In this document: in pieces, positions 13,201-23,472 of the stretch | How positions within the stretch are numbered: position 1 is the first letter of the stretch | How the letters are laid out: every line of letters starts with the position of its first letter | NCBI GenBank assembly: GCA_001606155.1 | Contig: LODT01000051.1 | Span: 1-64,000 of the forward strand | Length of the DNA: 64,000 bases | Source: Tieghemostelium lacteum | Lineage: Eukaryota; Evosea; Eumycetozoa; Dictyosteliales; Raperosteliaceae | Direction: 5' to 3' | The notes under the pieces: generated by a model | Database searches by the model: none | Told to the model about the DNA's origin: nothing | What the model saw: the letters and a program-made list of their open reading frames with translations, nothing else | Translations under genes and position numbers: made by a program

Positions 13201-14067
13201 TTCCCATTTACTAGTGACAGTCAGTATATTAAAGAGTCATTGTCTAAAGTACAAGTTGAAGGTGGTTTTGATTTACCAGAGGCTGTTGCTGATGGTTTAA
13301 ATGAGGTTTTAAATCTCCCATTCCGTAGTAATGCAACTAAAGTTTGTATTCTCATTTCTGATGCTGCTGCTCATGGTGGTTTTGATGACGAGAATTTGGA
13401 TAACCATTCTAATGGTTGTCCTTGTGGTTTAGATCTCATCAAAACAGTTAGACAAATGGCTAATAGAGGTATTTCATTACACACTGTCATTTGTAGAGCT
13501 ACTCAATGTACTTTTGATTTTATGTCTGCTTGCTCTGAAATGACTGAAGGAAGATCTGTACTACTCACAAATTTGGAGAATCTAGCTGATTTCATTACCA
13601 ATTGTAGTTTAGAATCTGTATATTTGGATGTTATTGCTCCTCAAGTTCTAAGAACTATTGAATCTATGAAACTACAATTTCCTTCTATAACAATGGAAGA
13701 AATTATCTATCGTACAACTTATTCTCTAAGAAAACAAGGAGTACGTGTACCTATTGCCTACCAATTCAATTTAGTTACCACTAATCTTCCAACTCCATTT
13801 CAAAAAGATCAAATTTATGATTCAATGATTTTATCTGCTGATGACCAACAATTTAGATTTCACCTAAAATCTCTTCGTGAAAGGAATAAGAATTTATTAG
13901 CAAAAAGATTTCAATCTCAATTTCCAAACAATAATAATAACCATAATCAAAAGAAACAATTAAAATTACAACAACCACAGGTTACCAATGCTGAACAAAA
14001 ACCAAAAACTGAATATCTTTCAACTGAGGATATTAGAAAAATTTGTAAACAATTTAAAATATATTAA
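10237..14067 (+). CDS. Large protein with two vWA domains flanking an F-box-like segment
   Basis: Two exons, 10237-10684 and 10757-14067, joined across a 72-base intron (GTAAAT..TAG) that splits an Asp codon; about 1,252 residues. The N-terminal third is helical and K/N-rich. The first vWA-like domain has a MIDAS motif D-A-S-A-S at about residues 528-532, preceded by PPPIAVLG. A short F-box-like segment (L-L-A-C-S-S-V-S-K-L-W-R) follows near residues 855-895. A second vWA domain begins at once, with D-K-T-H-S at about 907-911 and a later D-L-P-E-A-V-A-D-G. The second domain resembles those in dictyostelid vWA/alpha-kinase proteins, but no kinase is present. An F-box would suggest a ubiquitin-ligase adaptor, with the vWA domains gripping partners through a metal ion. 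That function is inference; I know no named orthologue. Confidence 0.8.
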
Positions 14068-14255
14068 ATGATCTATTTTTAATCTTTTAGATTTTTTTTT
14101 TGTTTTATTTCATTTGTGTACATTACTAAAAACAATTTACACTTTTTTATTAAATTTGAAGTTGTATTAGAAACTCTGTTTTCCTAATAATAACAATTTA
14201 TAACATATACAAACTAAAATATACATAGATTTTTTATTAAATTAATAATTGAAAA

Positions 14256-16196
14256 ATGTCTTCTATAGGTATTGATTTAGGTACAACTTATTCATGTGTT
14301 GGTAAGTATTTTATTTATAATACCTAAAAAATTAGGAAATAAAATAAAAAGATAGAATATAAAATATTAATACTAGAAAAAATTAAAATAGGTGTTTGGC
14401 AAAATGGGCGTGGAGTTGAAATTATCTCAAATAATCAAGGTAATAGAACTACACCATCTTATGTTGCATTTACAGATACAGAGCGTCTTATTGGTGAAGC
14501 TGCAAAGAACCAAGTTGAAATGAATCCAACAAATTCTGTATTTGATTCCAAAAGACTTATTGGTCGTAAGTTTTCAGATTCAGTTGTACAAAGTGATATG
14601 AAATATTGGCCATTTAAAGTTATTCAGAAAGAAGGTGATAAACCATACATTCAAGGGTGAAACCAAGTCATTTTCACCAGAGGAAATCAGCTCAATGGTT
14701 TTGATTAAGATGAAGGAGACTGCTGAAGCCTACCTTGGAAAGACAGTTCCAAATGCTGTAATTACTGTACCTGCCTATTTTAATGATTCACAAAGACAGG
14801 CTACAAAGGATGCTGGTACCATTGCTAAATTAAATGTTCAACGTATTATTAATGAACCTACTGCAGCTGCTATTGCCTATGGTTTGGAGAAGAAAGGATC
14901 TGGTGAGAAGAATATATTGATTTTTGATTTGGGCGGTGGTACTTTTGATGTTTCCTTGTTGACTATTGATGATGGTGTATTTGAAGTAAAGGCAACTGCT
15001 GGAGATACTCATTTGGGAGGTGAGGATTTTGATAATCGTATGGTTAATTATTTTGTAGAAGAGTTTAAGAGAAAGCACAAGAAGGATTTGATGTCAAATC
15101 AAAGAGCTTTCAGAAGACTTCATACAGCTTGTGAGAGAGCCAAGAGAACATTGTCATCATCAACTCAGGCATCTATTGAAATTGACTCTTTGTTTGAGGG
15201 TATTGATTTCTATACCTCTATCACCAGAGCCATATTTGAAGAACTCAATTCTGACTTGTTCAGTGGTTGTATAGATCCAGTTGAGCAAGTACTCAGAGAC
15301 TCCAAGTTGGATAAAAAATCAATTCATGAAGTTGTATTGGTTGGTGGTAGTACTCGTATTCCAAAAGTTCAACAATTATTACAAGACTTTTTCAATGGAA
15401 AGGAATTGAATAAATCCATTAATCCTGATGAAGCTGTTGCCTATGGTGCTGCTGTTCAAGCCGCCATTTTGTCTAATAAGGGTGGTAATAAAGTTCCTGA
15501 TTTGTTGCTACTTGATGTTACTCCTCTATCTTTAGGTTTGGAGACTGCTGGTGGTGTTATGACTAGTTTGATTCCAAGAAACACTACTATTCCATGCAAG
15601 AAATCTCAAACTTTCTCTACATATTCTGATAATCAACCAGTGTTTTAATTCAAGTCTATGAAGGAGAACATTCTATGACAAAGGATAACAATCTACTAGT
15701 TAAATTTGAACTCTCAGGTATTCCACCAGTACCACAGATTGAAGTAACTTTTGATAATGATGCAAATGGTATTTTGAATGTATCTGCTGAAGATACGACC
15801 ACTGGTAACAAACAAAAGATTACTATTACCAACGATAAAGGTGGTCTGTCAAAGGAGCAAATCGAAAAGATGGTTGCATATGCAGACAAATACAAAAATA
15901 AAGATGAAGAAAAGAATCTTATTAAATCCAAGAACAAACTTGAAAACTATACCTTCCAAGTTAAGAACTCTATAATGGATGAGAAATTTGCGGGTAAAAT
16001 ATCTGAAGATGACAAATCAACTGTTGAGAAGGCTTGTTTTGATACATTGAAATGGATTCATGGTAATCAAACTGCTACAAATGATGAATTTGATCACAAG
16101 ATGAAATCATTAGAAGAAATTGTTAATCCAATCATGACTAAACTCTATCAACAAGGTGGTGGTATGGCAACTGATACTGTTGAAGAACTTGATTAA
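14256..16196 (+). pseudogene. Cytosolic-type Hsp70, decaying copy
   Basis: Hsp70 chaperones fold proteins using ATP. Exon 1 (14256-14301) gives MSSIGIDLGTTYSCVG; the intron is 14302-14391 (GTAAGT..TAG). The ATPase domain is highly conserved but broken twice. At about 14645-14655, KPYIQ runs into a stop and the chain resumes with TFKGETKSF in another frame. This matches loss of 11 bases between two copies of ACATTCAA expected there. At about 15639 one G is missing from the codon after D-N-Q-P. Three residues (R-G-V in relatives) are also missing before P-Q-I-E-V-T-F. The C-terminus is EELD, not the EEVD that recruits co-chaperones. Neither break lies in a long homopolymer, so true decay is more likely than a read error. 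The rest would encode about 630 residues. Confidence 0.85.
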
Positions 16197-16299
16197 ATTC
16201 TATTTTCAATATAACCAATTTTGTATATTTTTTTAAAATATAAATAAAAATTTTATATCTATTCCTTTATATTGTATACAAAATAACCTATCTAGTCCT

Positions 16300-16753
16300 A
16301 TAATGTTGGCAAAAAATATTCTTTCAGAGTCTGATAAACTTTGTCTATGCCAATCACATTTGATTCCTCATGTATGGTTCTTTGTATTTGATGAGGAAGT
16401 TCTATTACAGACTCAGAACCTATTACCAAATCATATGTCATTGATGAATGCCAAAAATACATTATCAAAACAGAGTTACTTGGCCTAGAATGGACCAAGA
16501 TGTAATGGTTTTCCTTCACAATCATTGCAGTTGTTATAAAGCTAACAAAATTGAAACTCATTCTAATTTCTCTAAACAAGATAAAACCAGTCAATCTAAG
16601 CTCCTAAAGAGACAATTTCAAGATTCCAGAACGGATCTAAATATAGTCATTAATCTTGACACTCCAATGAATATTGTCAATGAAAAAGACTATCATCTTT
16701 TAGATAAATCTGTTACTATAATAAGTTATAATACATATAACATCATAGTATGA
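16300..16753 (+). mobile_element. Fossil of an LTR-retrotransposon integrase region (probable Ty3/gypsy type)
   Basis: A short broken remnant. The readable part resembles the zinc-binding head of a retroelement integrase, with the W-P-x-M-x-x-D-V-x-x-F-[LV] context and a following C-x-x-C pair. No terminal repeats, protease or polymerase portions were found nearby, so only a small piece survives. It carries several breaks and looks old. The family assignment is tentative because so little is left. Confidence 0.4.
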
Positions 16754-16975
16754 AGTATAAAACCTGGTTAAATATAACAACGAATTTGTAGAACAAACAT
16801 TATTACAAATTTGGCAACACACAACAAACAAATATATAAAACATATATTAAATTAAATAAACATCATTCTTAATATATATAATTCTATATATATATTAAT
16901 TATCTCTAGACTATTAGATATAATAGTTACATAAATCACCTCTATTAAAACTTGAAAATAAGAAAGAATTTCATC

Positions 16976-17899
16976 CAATGCCTGAACTTGATAAAATATA
17001 TATTAATAACAACAGACATATAACCTGTAGCAATTACAGTAATTTATTTAAAACCAATAATAATAATAATGAAAATAATATTATAAATGAATTTATAGTT
17101 GAAAATAGTAGTTTAAATATTTAGATATTGATTTAGATTTTCCAAATAAAAAGCCGAGTGTATTGGGGAATTGTATATATAAGATTGGTCAGAATATAGA
17201 AATTTTTAATAATGATAATAGTTTTGATGATACATTTCATTCTATTAGTAATGGATCATCAGATAGTAATTCAGATATTATAATAGAATCACCAATTAAA
17301 CAAATAGAACCACCAGTGATTGTATCATTACAACCACCAAAAACATCGGATATGGATAAAAAGAGAAAGTTTGATCAAATTCAGGATTTACAAACAATCA
17401 CCTCACAGGATGTCTTTAATGTACTCACTAAAAATAATTTTGTATTAATCTTAGAAAGTTTGTCTCCACGGGAATATTACTACTCCTTCTACCCTGAATC
17501 TAAATGAATTAGTGGATGCCTCAATTCTCCTCCAACCATTGAATAGTTCTGTTTTTAGGATCTTAAAAAAATTTTAATAAAATTGGTTTATTGGTTTCGT
17601 TTTCACTTCTAGTGTCTAATATGTCATCTTGATGTCCATTGACTCTCATATAAAAAAGAAGATATTGATTTGAAAACAATTCAATTCGGTGAGTGGGATT
17701 AGCCTTTTTTAATTTCAATTCAAAAAGTCGATTTATCAATAACTCAACTCAGAGGAACAAACTGTGTCGTTTGTAATGTAAAAGTGACTAAAGCTGCACT
17801 ACCAAGTGTAAAAATTGGACAATATGTAACTCTTAAACTATGTAAAAAGGGTCATATTTTAGATATATGTAAAAATAGACTTTTTTGCAAACATTAAAC
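16976..17899 (+). pseudogene. Broken gene of unrecognised family with a Cys/His-rich end
   Basis: Coding-like but interrupted sequence in several frames. The longest open stretch, 17163-17507, is N/S/D-rich with P-P-V-I-V-S-L-Q-P-P-K and a basic K-K-R-K-F. Further on, at about 17719-17897, another frame reads C-V-V-C then C-K-K-G-H, C-K-N-R-L and C-K-H. This Cys/His spacing could bind zinc. Frames change at least twice and short stops separate the parts, so it is most likely a dead host gene. I do not recognise the family. Confidence 0.4.
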
Positions 17900-18059
17900 A
17901 GGATTTACTAATGTTTCATTCAATTAGGATATAGAGCTCTATAAAATATACTGTCCACTGCATCTCATTTTTATACACACACACTCACAGCATTAAATAG
18001 GTGTTTAATTTACAAAAAATTTAAAACATATTAAATTTAACTTTATTTAATGGTTTATA

Positions 18060-19240
18060 TTGTATTATTAGTTACTATTGATACTGGTTGGTCTTTTTCT
18101 TTCTGGTTTTTTAATTGTCCATTATGGATCGACTTCTGCAGATTTCTTATTTGTTGAGTAATATGTTTACAATTTAAACCTTTGATTTTGAAGTTGTATT
18201 CACCTATCATCTGTCTTATGATAGTGACCTAGGTGCATTTGGTGGTTGTGGTTGTTGTTGAATTGGTTGTGTATTGTGGTGATGATGTGGATGATAATTA
18301 TGATTATGATGATGATTGTCATCTTCACTACTACTACTACTACTACCAAAGTCATCAGATCCAGGTGTTATAATACGACTACTTATTGAAGAAGCAGTTT
18401 GGTAAGAGATGAACTTGGTGACATTGTAAATCTAGAACTACCATCAGAACCCAGGAATTTCATCTTCATAGGAACCACAAATCTCTTGATTTCATTATAC
18501 TAATTGAATTTGAACTACTTAAAATAATGTTGGTAGGTTATAAAGGACTGTATTCAAGATCTTGTTCTTCCATCAATGGTAATATAGTAAATCTAGAACC
18601 CAAGAATTTCATCTTCTGTATTCAAGATCTTGTTCTTCTGCCAATGGTAATATAGTAAATCTAGAACCTTTATCTACACCATCAGAATGAGCATAGATGG
18701 GACCTCCATGAATAGATATAATATCCTGTACAATGGATAAACCAATACCCAAACCATTAAAGTTTCTAGTAGTGGTAGTCATAGTTTGACCATATCTATC
18801 AAAAACTTTTGGAATAGGTTGTGGATCAATACCTCTTGGTAAGAGTCAATATCAGAGACAATGATAACTGACCACTACGATCCATCTTCATCTAATTTCA
18901 CTTTTTGATAACTTTTCTCTCGGCTTCTGAACGTACAATATTGTAATATTGTAGATTTTGGTTCATTACATTCATTCTCGGGTTTAATAAATTGCTTGAT
19001 CTTTTTCTTCAGTCTTTCATTATAATCTTTAATCTATTCATTTTTTCTTTTCATTACTATCCCCAACTTTTCCTGTACAATCAATAGCCTCTACAAATCT
19101 TCTAATCTTCTTGAACCTATACTCCAATATACTTTCATCATGACCCTGAGATTTTGATTTCATCTTTGCAATAGATTCTAATCCCGACCACAGATACTAT
19201 AGTATAGCTTTAGATTTAGAGAAAATTGTGGGTTGTGAAA
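18060..19240 (-). pseudogene. Sensor/hybrid histidine kinase, degraded fragment
   Basis: Read on the minus strand, 18660-18800 encodes the ATP-binding end of a histidine kinase: K-V-F-D-R-Y-G-Q, then G-L-G-I-G-L-S-I-V-Q (the G2 box), I-S-I-H-G-G, and G-S-R-F-T-I. Upstream minus-strand sequence (18840-19240) keeps scattered kinase-like coding in changing frames. Downstream (18060-18350) is S/D- and H/Q-rich linker-like sequence. Several frame changes and stops make it non-functional. Dictyostelids carry many hybrid histidine kinases that signal through phosphorelay to control cAMP and development; this is a dead relative. A 68-base tandem duplication lies inside it. Confidence 0.65.
18548..18669. 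repeat. 68-base tandem duplication in the histidine-kinase remnant
   Basis: The block starting CTGTATTCAAGATCTTGTTC at 18548 recurs at 18616 with only a few differences. A third, more diverged partial copy of its tail (TCTAGAAC.. to ..GAATTTCATCTTC) lies at about 18431-18468. The repeat covers the segment encoding the end of the kinase ATPase domain, so the duplication arose inside the dead gene or helped kill it. Confidence 0.75.
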
Positions 19241-19589
19241 TTAATAGGTGTAATGCTATACCACCACAATCACATTTAATAATAATTCATTTTAAGTAAA
19301 GTCTCCTATAATTTCCAATTTTTATACTTCCTTGCCAGTTGGGGTTGGTTAAATGATTTTTTGATTTTTAAAATTGTGACATTCTGACATGCACAAATCA
19401 TGCTTGAAATTTTTTTTTTCCCTCTTCTCATTTATTCAATCAAATAATTAAAATAGAAGCTTTTTCTTTCATTCATATGGATTGAATTAAGATATGAAAC
19501 TCTTTGTAAATAGAGTGGAAATTGTTTGTTAAAAAAAGAAAATGTTAAAATTTATTTTTTTAAACCACAGCCTATAGAGCCACCTTAAT

Positions 19590-22500
19590 TTAACTTGGTA
19601 AGCCTGATAGGTAAAAGACTCCCCATTGCTCTAAAGACCCAACTTCTTTCACTTTTAGGATGGCTTTTTGAAGCGCTTTTATCTTGGACTCAGGGGAAGT
19701 ACTACTAATATGTGTCTCGTAGAATACTTTTGCCATTTCCACGGTTTCCTTCGAATCAGGAAGTGGCCAGTACGTAGCAATTATAGATCTTGCTCCTGCA
19801 GCGAAAAATGACCATACTGGTCCAATACTCCCTTCTTGCATTAGGTTTCCCCTTCCCGAATTACAGGCACTCATAAAAACTAGATCTACTTTTAGGGACA
19901 TTTCTGAAATCTCTTTGGAATCGAGCATTTTACTCCCTGACCCTGTCGGCGTAAAATGAAAAGCCCCATTAAAAATAGAAAATGGGTCACGCTCTGGTTT
20001 TTTTTCAATAGTAGCGTGGGAGGCCAGGTGAATACACTTTGCACCCTTTGCGTACTGCTTAAAACTCTCCACCGTTAAAGCCTCTCTAACCAGCTTTTTT
20101 ATTGCCTTATTTTTATACGCCCAGGTTTTTTCTTTTTTGAATATGCCTTCTATCTCTTTTATCTCAGTCCCAGCATTGAAAATTTTTACTCCCAAGTCAT
20201 CTTTGGGAAATCCAGCAAGTAATACAACACCTTCTATCTTATTTATTTCGCGTTTGTGTTTCTTGTCCAGTTCGAATTCTGTTAAAAGTTTATTGAAGGG
20301 GATAGGTTCCTTCATTCTATGGAGCTGAAAAAGCACGCCAATAGACGGCGCTACTGAAATAGCTTTTTTCTCAATGAGGGGGGGTGAATAGTCTCCATTT
20401 TTCAGCTTTTCATGAATCATCCCAAATGGAATATGCCCTAAAAAGCTGTCCGGGATAAATGTACAACTACTAACTTTGTTTTCACAGAAAAGCTCTGCTT
20501 GTATAGGCTTGATAAAAATCTCATACCAAGTCGCCAATCTTTCACTAAATGTTTCATTAGCAATCTTTTTCGCTTCTGAGGAGCTGGTATCAAGTGGTTT
20601 GTAAGGGAAGTCTTCAAAAACCTTTGTATTTAGGGAAGAGAAGTGTTTTTCATCTCTAATAGGAATCTCAAATGGTTTGATATCTCTACTTGTGACAATC
20701 CATGCCTGAATCTGAGGGTCCTGATTTAACTTATCTATATGATAGAAAGTATCTTGCAGATTGTACAGAGGAGTGACTGAGTACACAACAAAGCTTGTGC
20801 AAAGCTCATCAGCGAGCTTCTGCATATCAATACCCCTTAAAGAAATACTACTTTCCACCTTTTGAGATAGCAGAGACTCAAGAGTAATGGCTCTTCTCCT
20901 ATCAGATATCTCTAAAGCTTGAACAGAATCACCTTGCTTTAGGATGCAGGATTCCAAATATTTATAGAGGAGCGAATATTTCTCAAACAGGTTGATTTTC
21001 CACTCGGTTACAGTCATTTTGCCCAAGACTTCCTTTACAGCTTCAATACCTTTCTCAAAATTCTCTTTTGCTAAAGGATATTTTCCTTCGGCCATATAGG
21101 AGCGCCCTATACATGTATAAGAAATAACTATGCCATCCAGGTTTTCATAATTTAAGCCTTCCTCAAATTTTTCTATCGATTCTGGATATTGAGCTCGTTT
21201 ATATAAGAGCATTCCTAAATTGTGAAGGACATTGCATATATGGATTTTATCATCCAAATCACGAGCAAGACCTAAACTCTTGTTATAATGCTCTTCTGCT
21301 TTGCTGAAACAGTCTTTATTTTCTTTTAGACAATTTTTTGTAGATTCCTTTATCTCTTTTATGTTTTGATTTAAATTCTTTTTTAAATTTTTTTTAAATT
21401 TTTTAATTTTAGCTTTTAATTTTGATATGCCTTCTTTCTCAGTTTCTATATCGATTTGTGTGCTTTTTTTCTGTTTCATAGCAATTTTTAGATTTTTCTT
21501 TTTTACAGCCAGCTCTTCTTTGAACTTTATAAAAAGATCACTTAATTGTGCATCTACTAGGTTTTTTAGATCCTCTATCTGTTTTTGTGAAATCCCCTCT
21601 ACTTGGGGTAATTTCTCTTCATAAGCCACACCTAGATAGCAGTGGGCCTGCATCTGATCCCATTCAGAATCTTTTGCGAGCTCTAAGTACCCCTCTAAAG
21701 TATGTATTGCTAACCAATTGTATCCTAAGCGCAAATAAACCATTCCCAATATCCCTTTAGCCTGTCCAATTAGTCGGTCATTACCTGGCTGACCTTGGTT
21801 CTTAGGATCTTGCCAAATTTCCAAGGCATTTTTGATTGATAGAAATGCTTGTACATAGTTTCCTATTTTTTCAAATGCATCACCTAAGTGCTTTTCGGTA
21901 ACCGCTTTCTGTAGGAAGTCATTCCGTTGCTCTGCAAGATCTTTGCATTTCTGATAAACAATGATTCCTTTTTCGTAATCTCCTTGCAAACAGTAGTCAA
22001 TCCCCAGATCAATATTAAGGTCGAATTTTTCTTCTTCTGGGCACCATTCAAGGTACTCCTGGCGTGCAGTTATCAATTCGATGTGGCCTTTAGTGTAAAG
22101 GGGAATAATTTTCTTAAGAACAACCCTCCTGCGAGGATCACTAGTGGAAAGTTCCTCTAAACATTTTTTAAAGAAAAAGAGAGCAATTCCACTCTGATGA
22201 TACTCCAAGCCTATATTTCCAAGCTCAAAACAATATTCATATAAGTTCGATCTCTGACACCTTTTCACATACTGGTCATAGTATACTTTCACATTCTGTT
22301 CATCATCCAAATTCATGCTAGTTTCTATTAATCGCCTGTAATATTTTTCTTCAGCATACTGATCCTTATTTTCTTTTAGGGCTTTGATTGTATAATCTCT
22401 CTCTTCCTTAGACATTTTTAGAAAATAAAATTGAAGACCTATTTTACCATATAGTAGGCTCCTAATTTGCTGATTGATGGTTTCTTTTCCCTTTTCTATC

Positions 22501-22958
22501 AAGTATTTGCATATAAAATAGTGGAACAGTGTTTTGATACATAGCGCTTTATTTCCAAGCAAGTTAGCTTTCTCGTACAATACCCCAAGCATTTTATGAA
22601 GATTAAACATATTCACTAAGCTTAACTTCGTTTTTATCTTGAGAAGATATTGTTCACCTGAAATTCCCTTGATGAGCGCCTCTTCAAACCCTTCGCAAAC
22701 AAAGTTACTTGTCTTTAACGCATTGACTAGCTCTAAAACTATTTTAGGTGTCATTTTAACCGATTCACCTAAGGAATAGGACATAACCTCATTATCTACG
22801 GAGTTTTGATCAGATACGTGGTCCACGTTTTCTTCATAATCATAAGGAAATTCCATTTTTGTAAATCCTGCTGCATTTAAAATATTCAGATTTTTTAATT
22901 CTATTAATTCACCTTTGTTTAACTCTGAAGGTGTATTATTATTATTTGGTTTGTTCAT
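19590..22958 (-). CDS. TPR-CHAT putative caspase-like protease, intact, G/C-rich, probably acquired
   Basis: A single open frame of 1,122 residues with no intron. Residues about 60-500 and 560-680 form helical TPR-like repeats (e.g. A-x-x-x-L-G-x-x-Y/F with E-K-A/G). A strongly basic coiled coil covers about 500-570. From about 700 to the end is a CHAT domain: H-L-A-S-H-A with the likely catalytic His981, and S-A-C-N-S-G-R-G with Cys1032, then F-F-A-A-G-A-R-S-I-I-A-T-Y-W-P. CHAT domains are caspase/separase-fold proteases common in bacteria; TPR-CHAT is the Craspase architecture. Base use is unlike its surroundings: one line (19801-19860) has 28 G/C of 60, against 11 of 60 at 27001-27060. The extreme N-terminus (M-N-K-P-N-N-N-N-T) uses host-like AAT repeats. 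Substrate is unknown. Confidence 0.88.
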   Translation of the reverse strand: MNKPNNNNTPSELNKGELIELKNLNILNAAGFTKMEFPYDYEENVDHVSDQNSVDNEVMSYSLGESVKMTPKIVLELVNALKTSNFVCEGFEEALIKGISGEQYLLKIKTKLSLVNMFNLHKMLGVLYEKANLLGNKALCIKTLFHYFICKYLIEKGKETINQQIRSLLYGKIGLQFYFLKMSKEERDYTIKALKENKDQYAEEKYYRRLIETSMNLDDEQNVKVYYDQYVKRCQRSNLYEYCFELGNIGLEYHQSGIALFFFKKCLEELSTSDPRRRVVLKKIIPLYTKGHIELITARQEYLEWCPEEEKFDLNIDLGIDYCLQGDYEKGIIVYQKCKDLAEQRNDFLQKAVTEKHLGDAFEKIGNYVQAFLSIKNALEIWQDPKNQGQPGNDRLIGQAKGILGMVYLRLGYNWLAIHTLEGYLELAKDSEWDQMQAHCYLGVAYEEKLPQVEGISQKQIEDLKNLVDAQLSDLFIKFKEELAVKKKNLKIAMKQKKSTQIDIETEKEGISKLKAKIKKFKKNLKKNLNQNIKEIKESTKNCLKENKDCFSKAEEHYNKSLGLARDLDDKIHICNVLHNLGMLLYKRAQYPESIEKFEEGLNYENLDGIVISYTCIGRSYMAEGKYPLAKENFEKGIEAVKEVLGKMTVTEWKINLFEKYSLLYKYLESCILKQGDSVQALEISDRRRAITLESLLSQKVESSISLRGIDMQKLADELCTSFVVYSVTPLYNLQDTFYHIDKLNQDPQIQAWIVTSRDIKPFEIPIRDEKHFSSLNTKVFEDFPYKPLDTSSSEAKKIANETFSERLATWYEIFIKPIQAELFCENKVSSCTFIPDSFLGHIPFGMIHEKLKNGDYSPPLIEKKAISVAPSIGVLFQLHRMKEPIPFNKLLTEFELDKKHKREINKIEGVVLLAGFPKDDLGVKIFNAGTEIKEIEGIFKKEKTWAYKNKAIKKLVREALTVESFKQYAKGAKCIHLASHATIEKKPERDPFSIFNGAFHFTPTGSGSKMLDSKEISEMSLKVDLVFMSACNSGRGNLMQEGSIGPVWSFFAAGARSIIATYWPLPDSKETVEMAKVFYETHISSTSPESKIKALQKAILKVKEVGSLEQWGVFYLSGLPS

Positions 22959-23003
22959 TGTTGAATAAATTTAAATATCAATTTTTTAATAAAAAAAAAA
23001 TGG

Positions 23004-23075
23004 AATATTTCTCAAATGAGGGAATTATAAGTAAAAAAATGTGGGCTTGATTTGCTATTTGTTTTGAGAAATATT
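23004..23075. promoter_or_regulatory. Inverted repeat just upstream of the TPR-CHAT gene
   Basis: Arms AATATTTCTCAAA (23004-23016) and TTTGAGAAATATT (23063-23075) are exact complements, 13 bp each, 46 bases apart. They lie 46-117 bases upstream of the TPR-CHAT ATG on its own strand, inside A/T-rich host-like DNA. A paired protein-binding site or an RNA hairpin in the leader are both possible. Confidence 0.6.
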
Positions 23076-23468
23076 TCAAATATTTCAAAAAATTTTAGAA
23101 GATATTTTATAATTTTTTGACCAATAAAAATTAATTGTAGTTATCGCGTTTGGATTTTAGAAGCAAATACCTCGAGGGGATCCCCTCCCTCATACAACTT
23201 TTTTTTTTATTTTAAATGCAATAAATTAATAATTTTAAAATAATGCTATTTATATCACTTATCTCAATCAACAGATTTTATCACTTCGATTGTGATTACC
23301 ATAATATTAACAAAATATAATACAAATAAATAAATAATAAAAGAAATAAATAATTAATTATTTATTTAGTTTATTTGAAATATCAATGTACCAGCCTCAT
23401 TTAGAATATACAGTGAATAAATCATCTAATAAATAAAGCTAAAATAAAAGAAATATACTAAAAGTCTA
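23076..23468. other. Gene-free spacer with a G/C-rich palindrome
   Basis: About 390 A/T-rich bases with no convincing gene. The exception is a 14-bp perfect palindrome, GAGGGGATCCCCTC, at 23174-23187. It is set in CCTCGAGGGGATCCCCTCCC and stands out sharply from the surrounding A/T. Confidence 0.5.
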
Positions 23469-23472
23469 TTAA

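Noticed and set aside
19590-22958. Craspase of a type III-E CRISPR system
   Set aside because: Only the TPR-CHAT architecture matches; there is no effector nuclease, no Cas gene and no repeat-spacer array in the window.
23171-23187. Vector or linker contamination (adjacent XhoI- and BamHI-like sites)
   Set aside because: Flanking DNA on both sides is ordinary host-like A/T sequence with no vector backbone.
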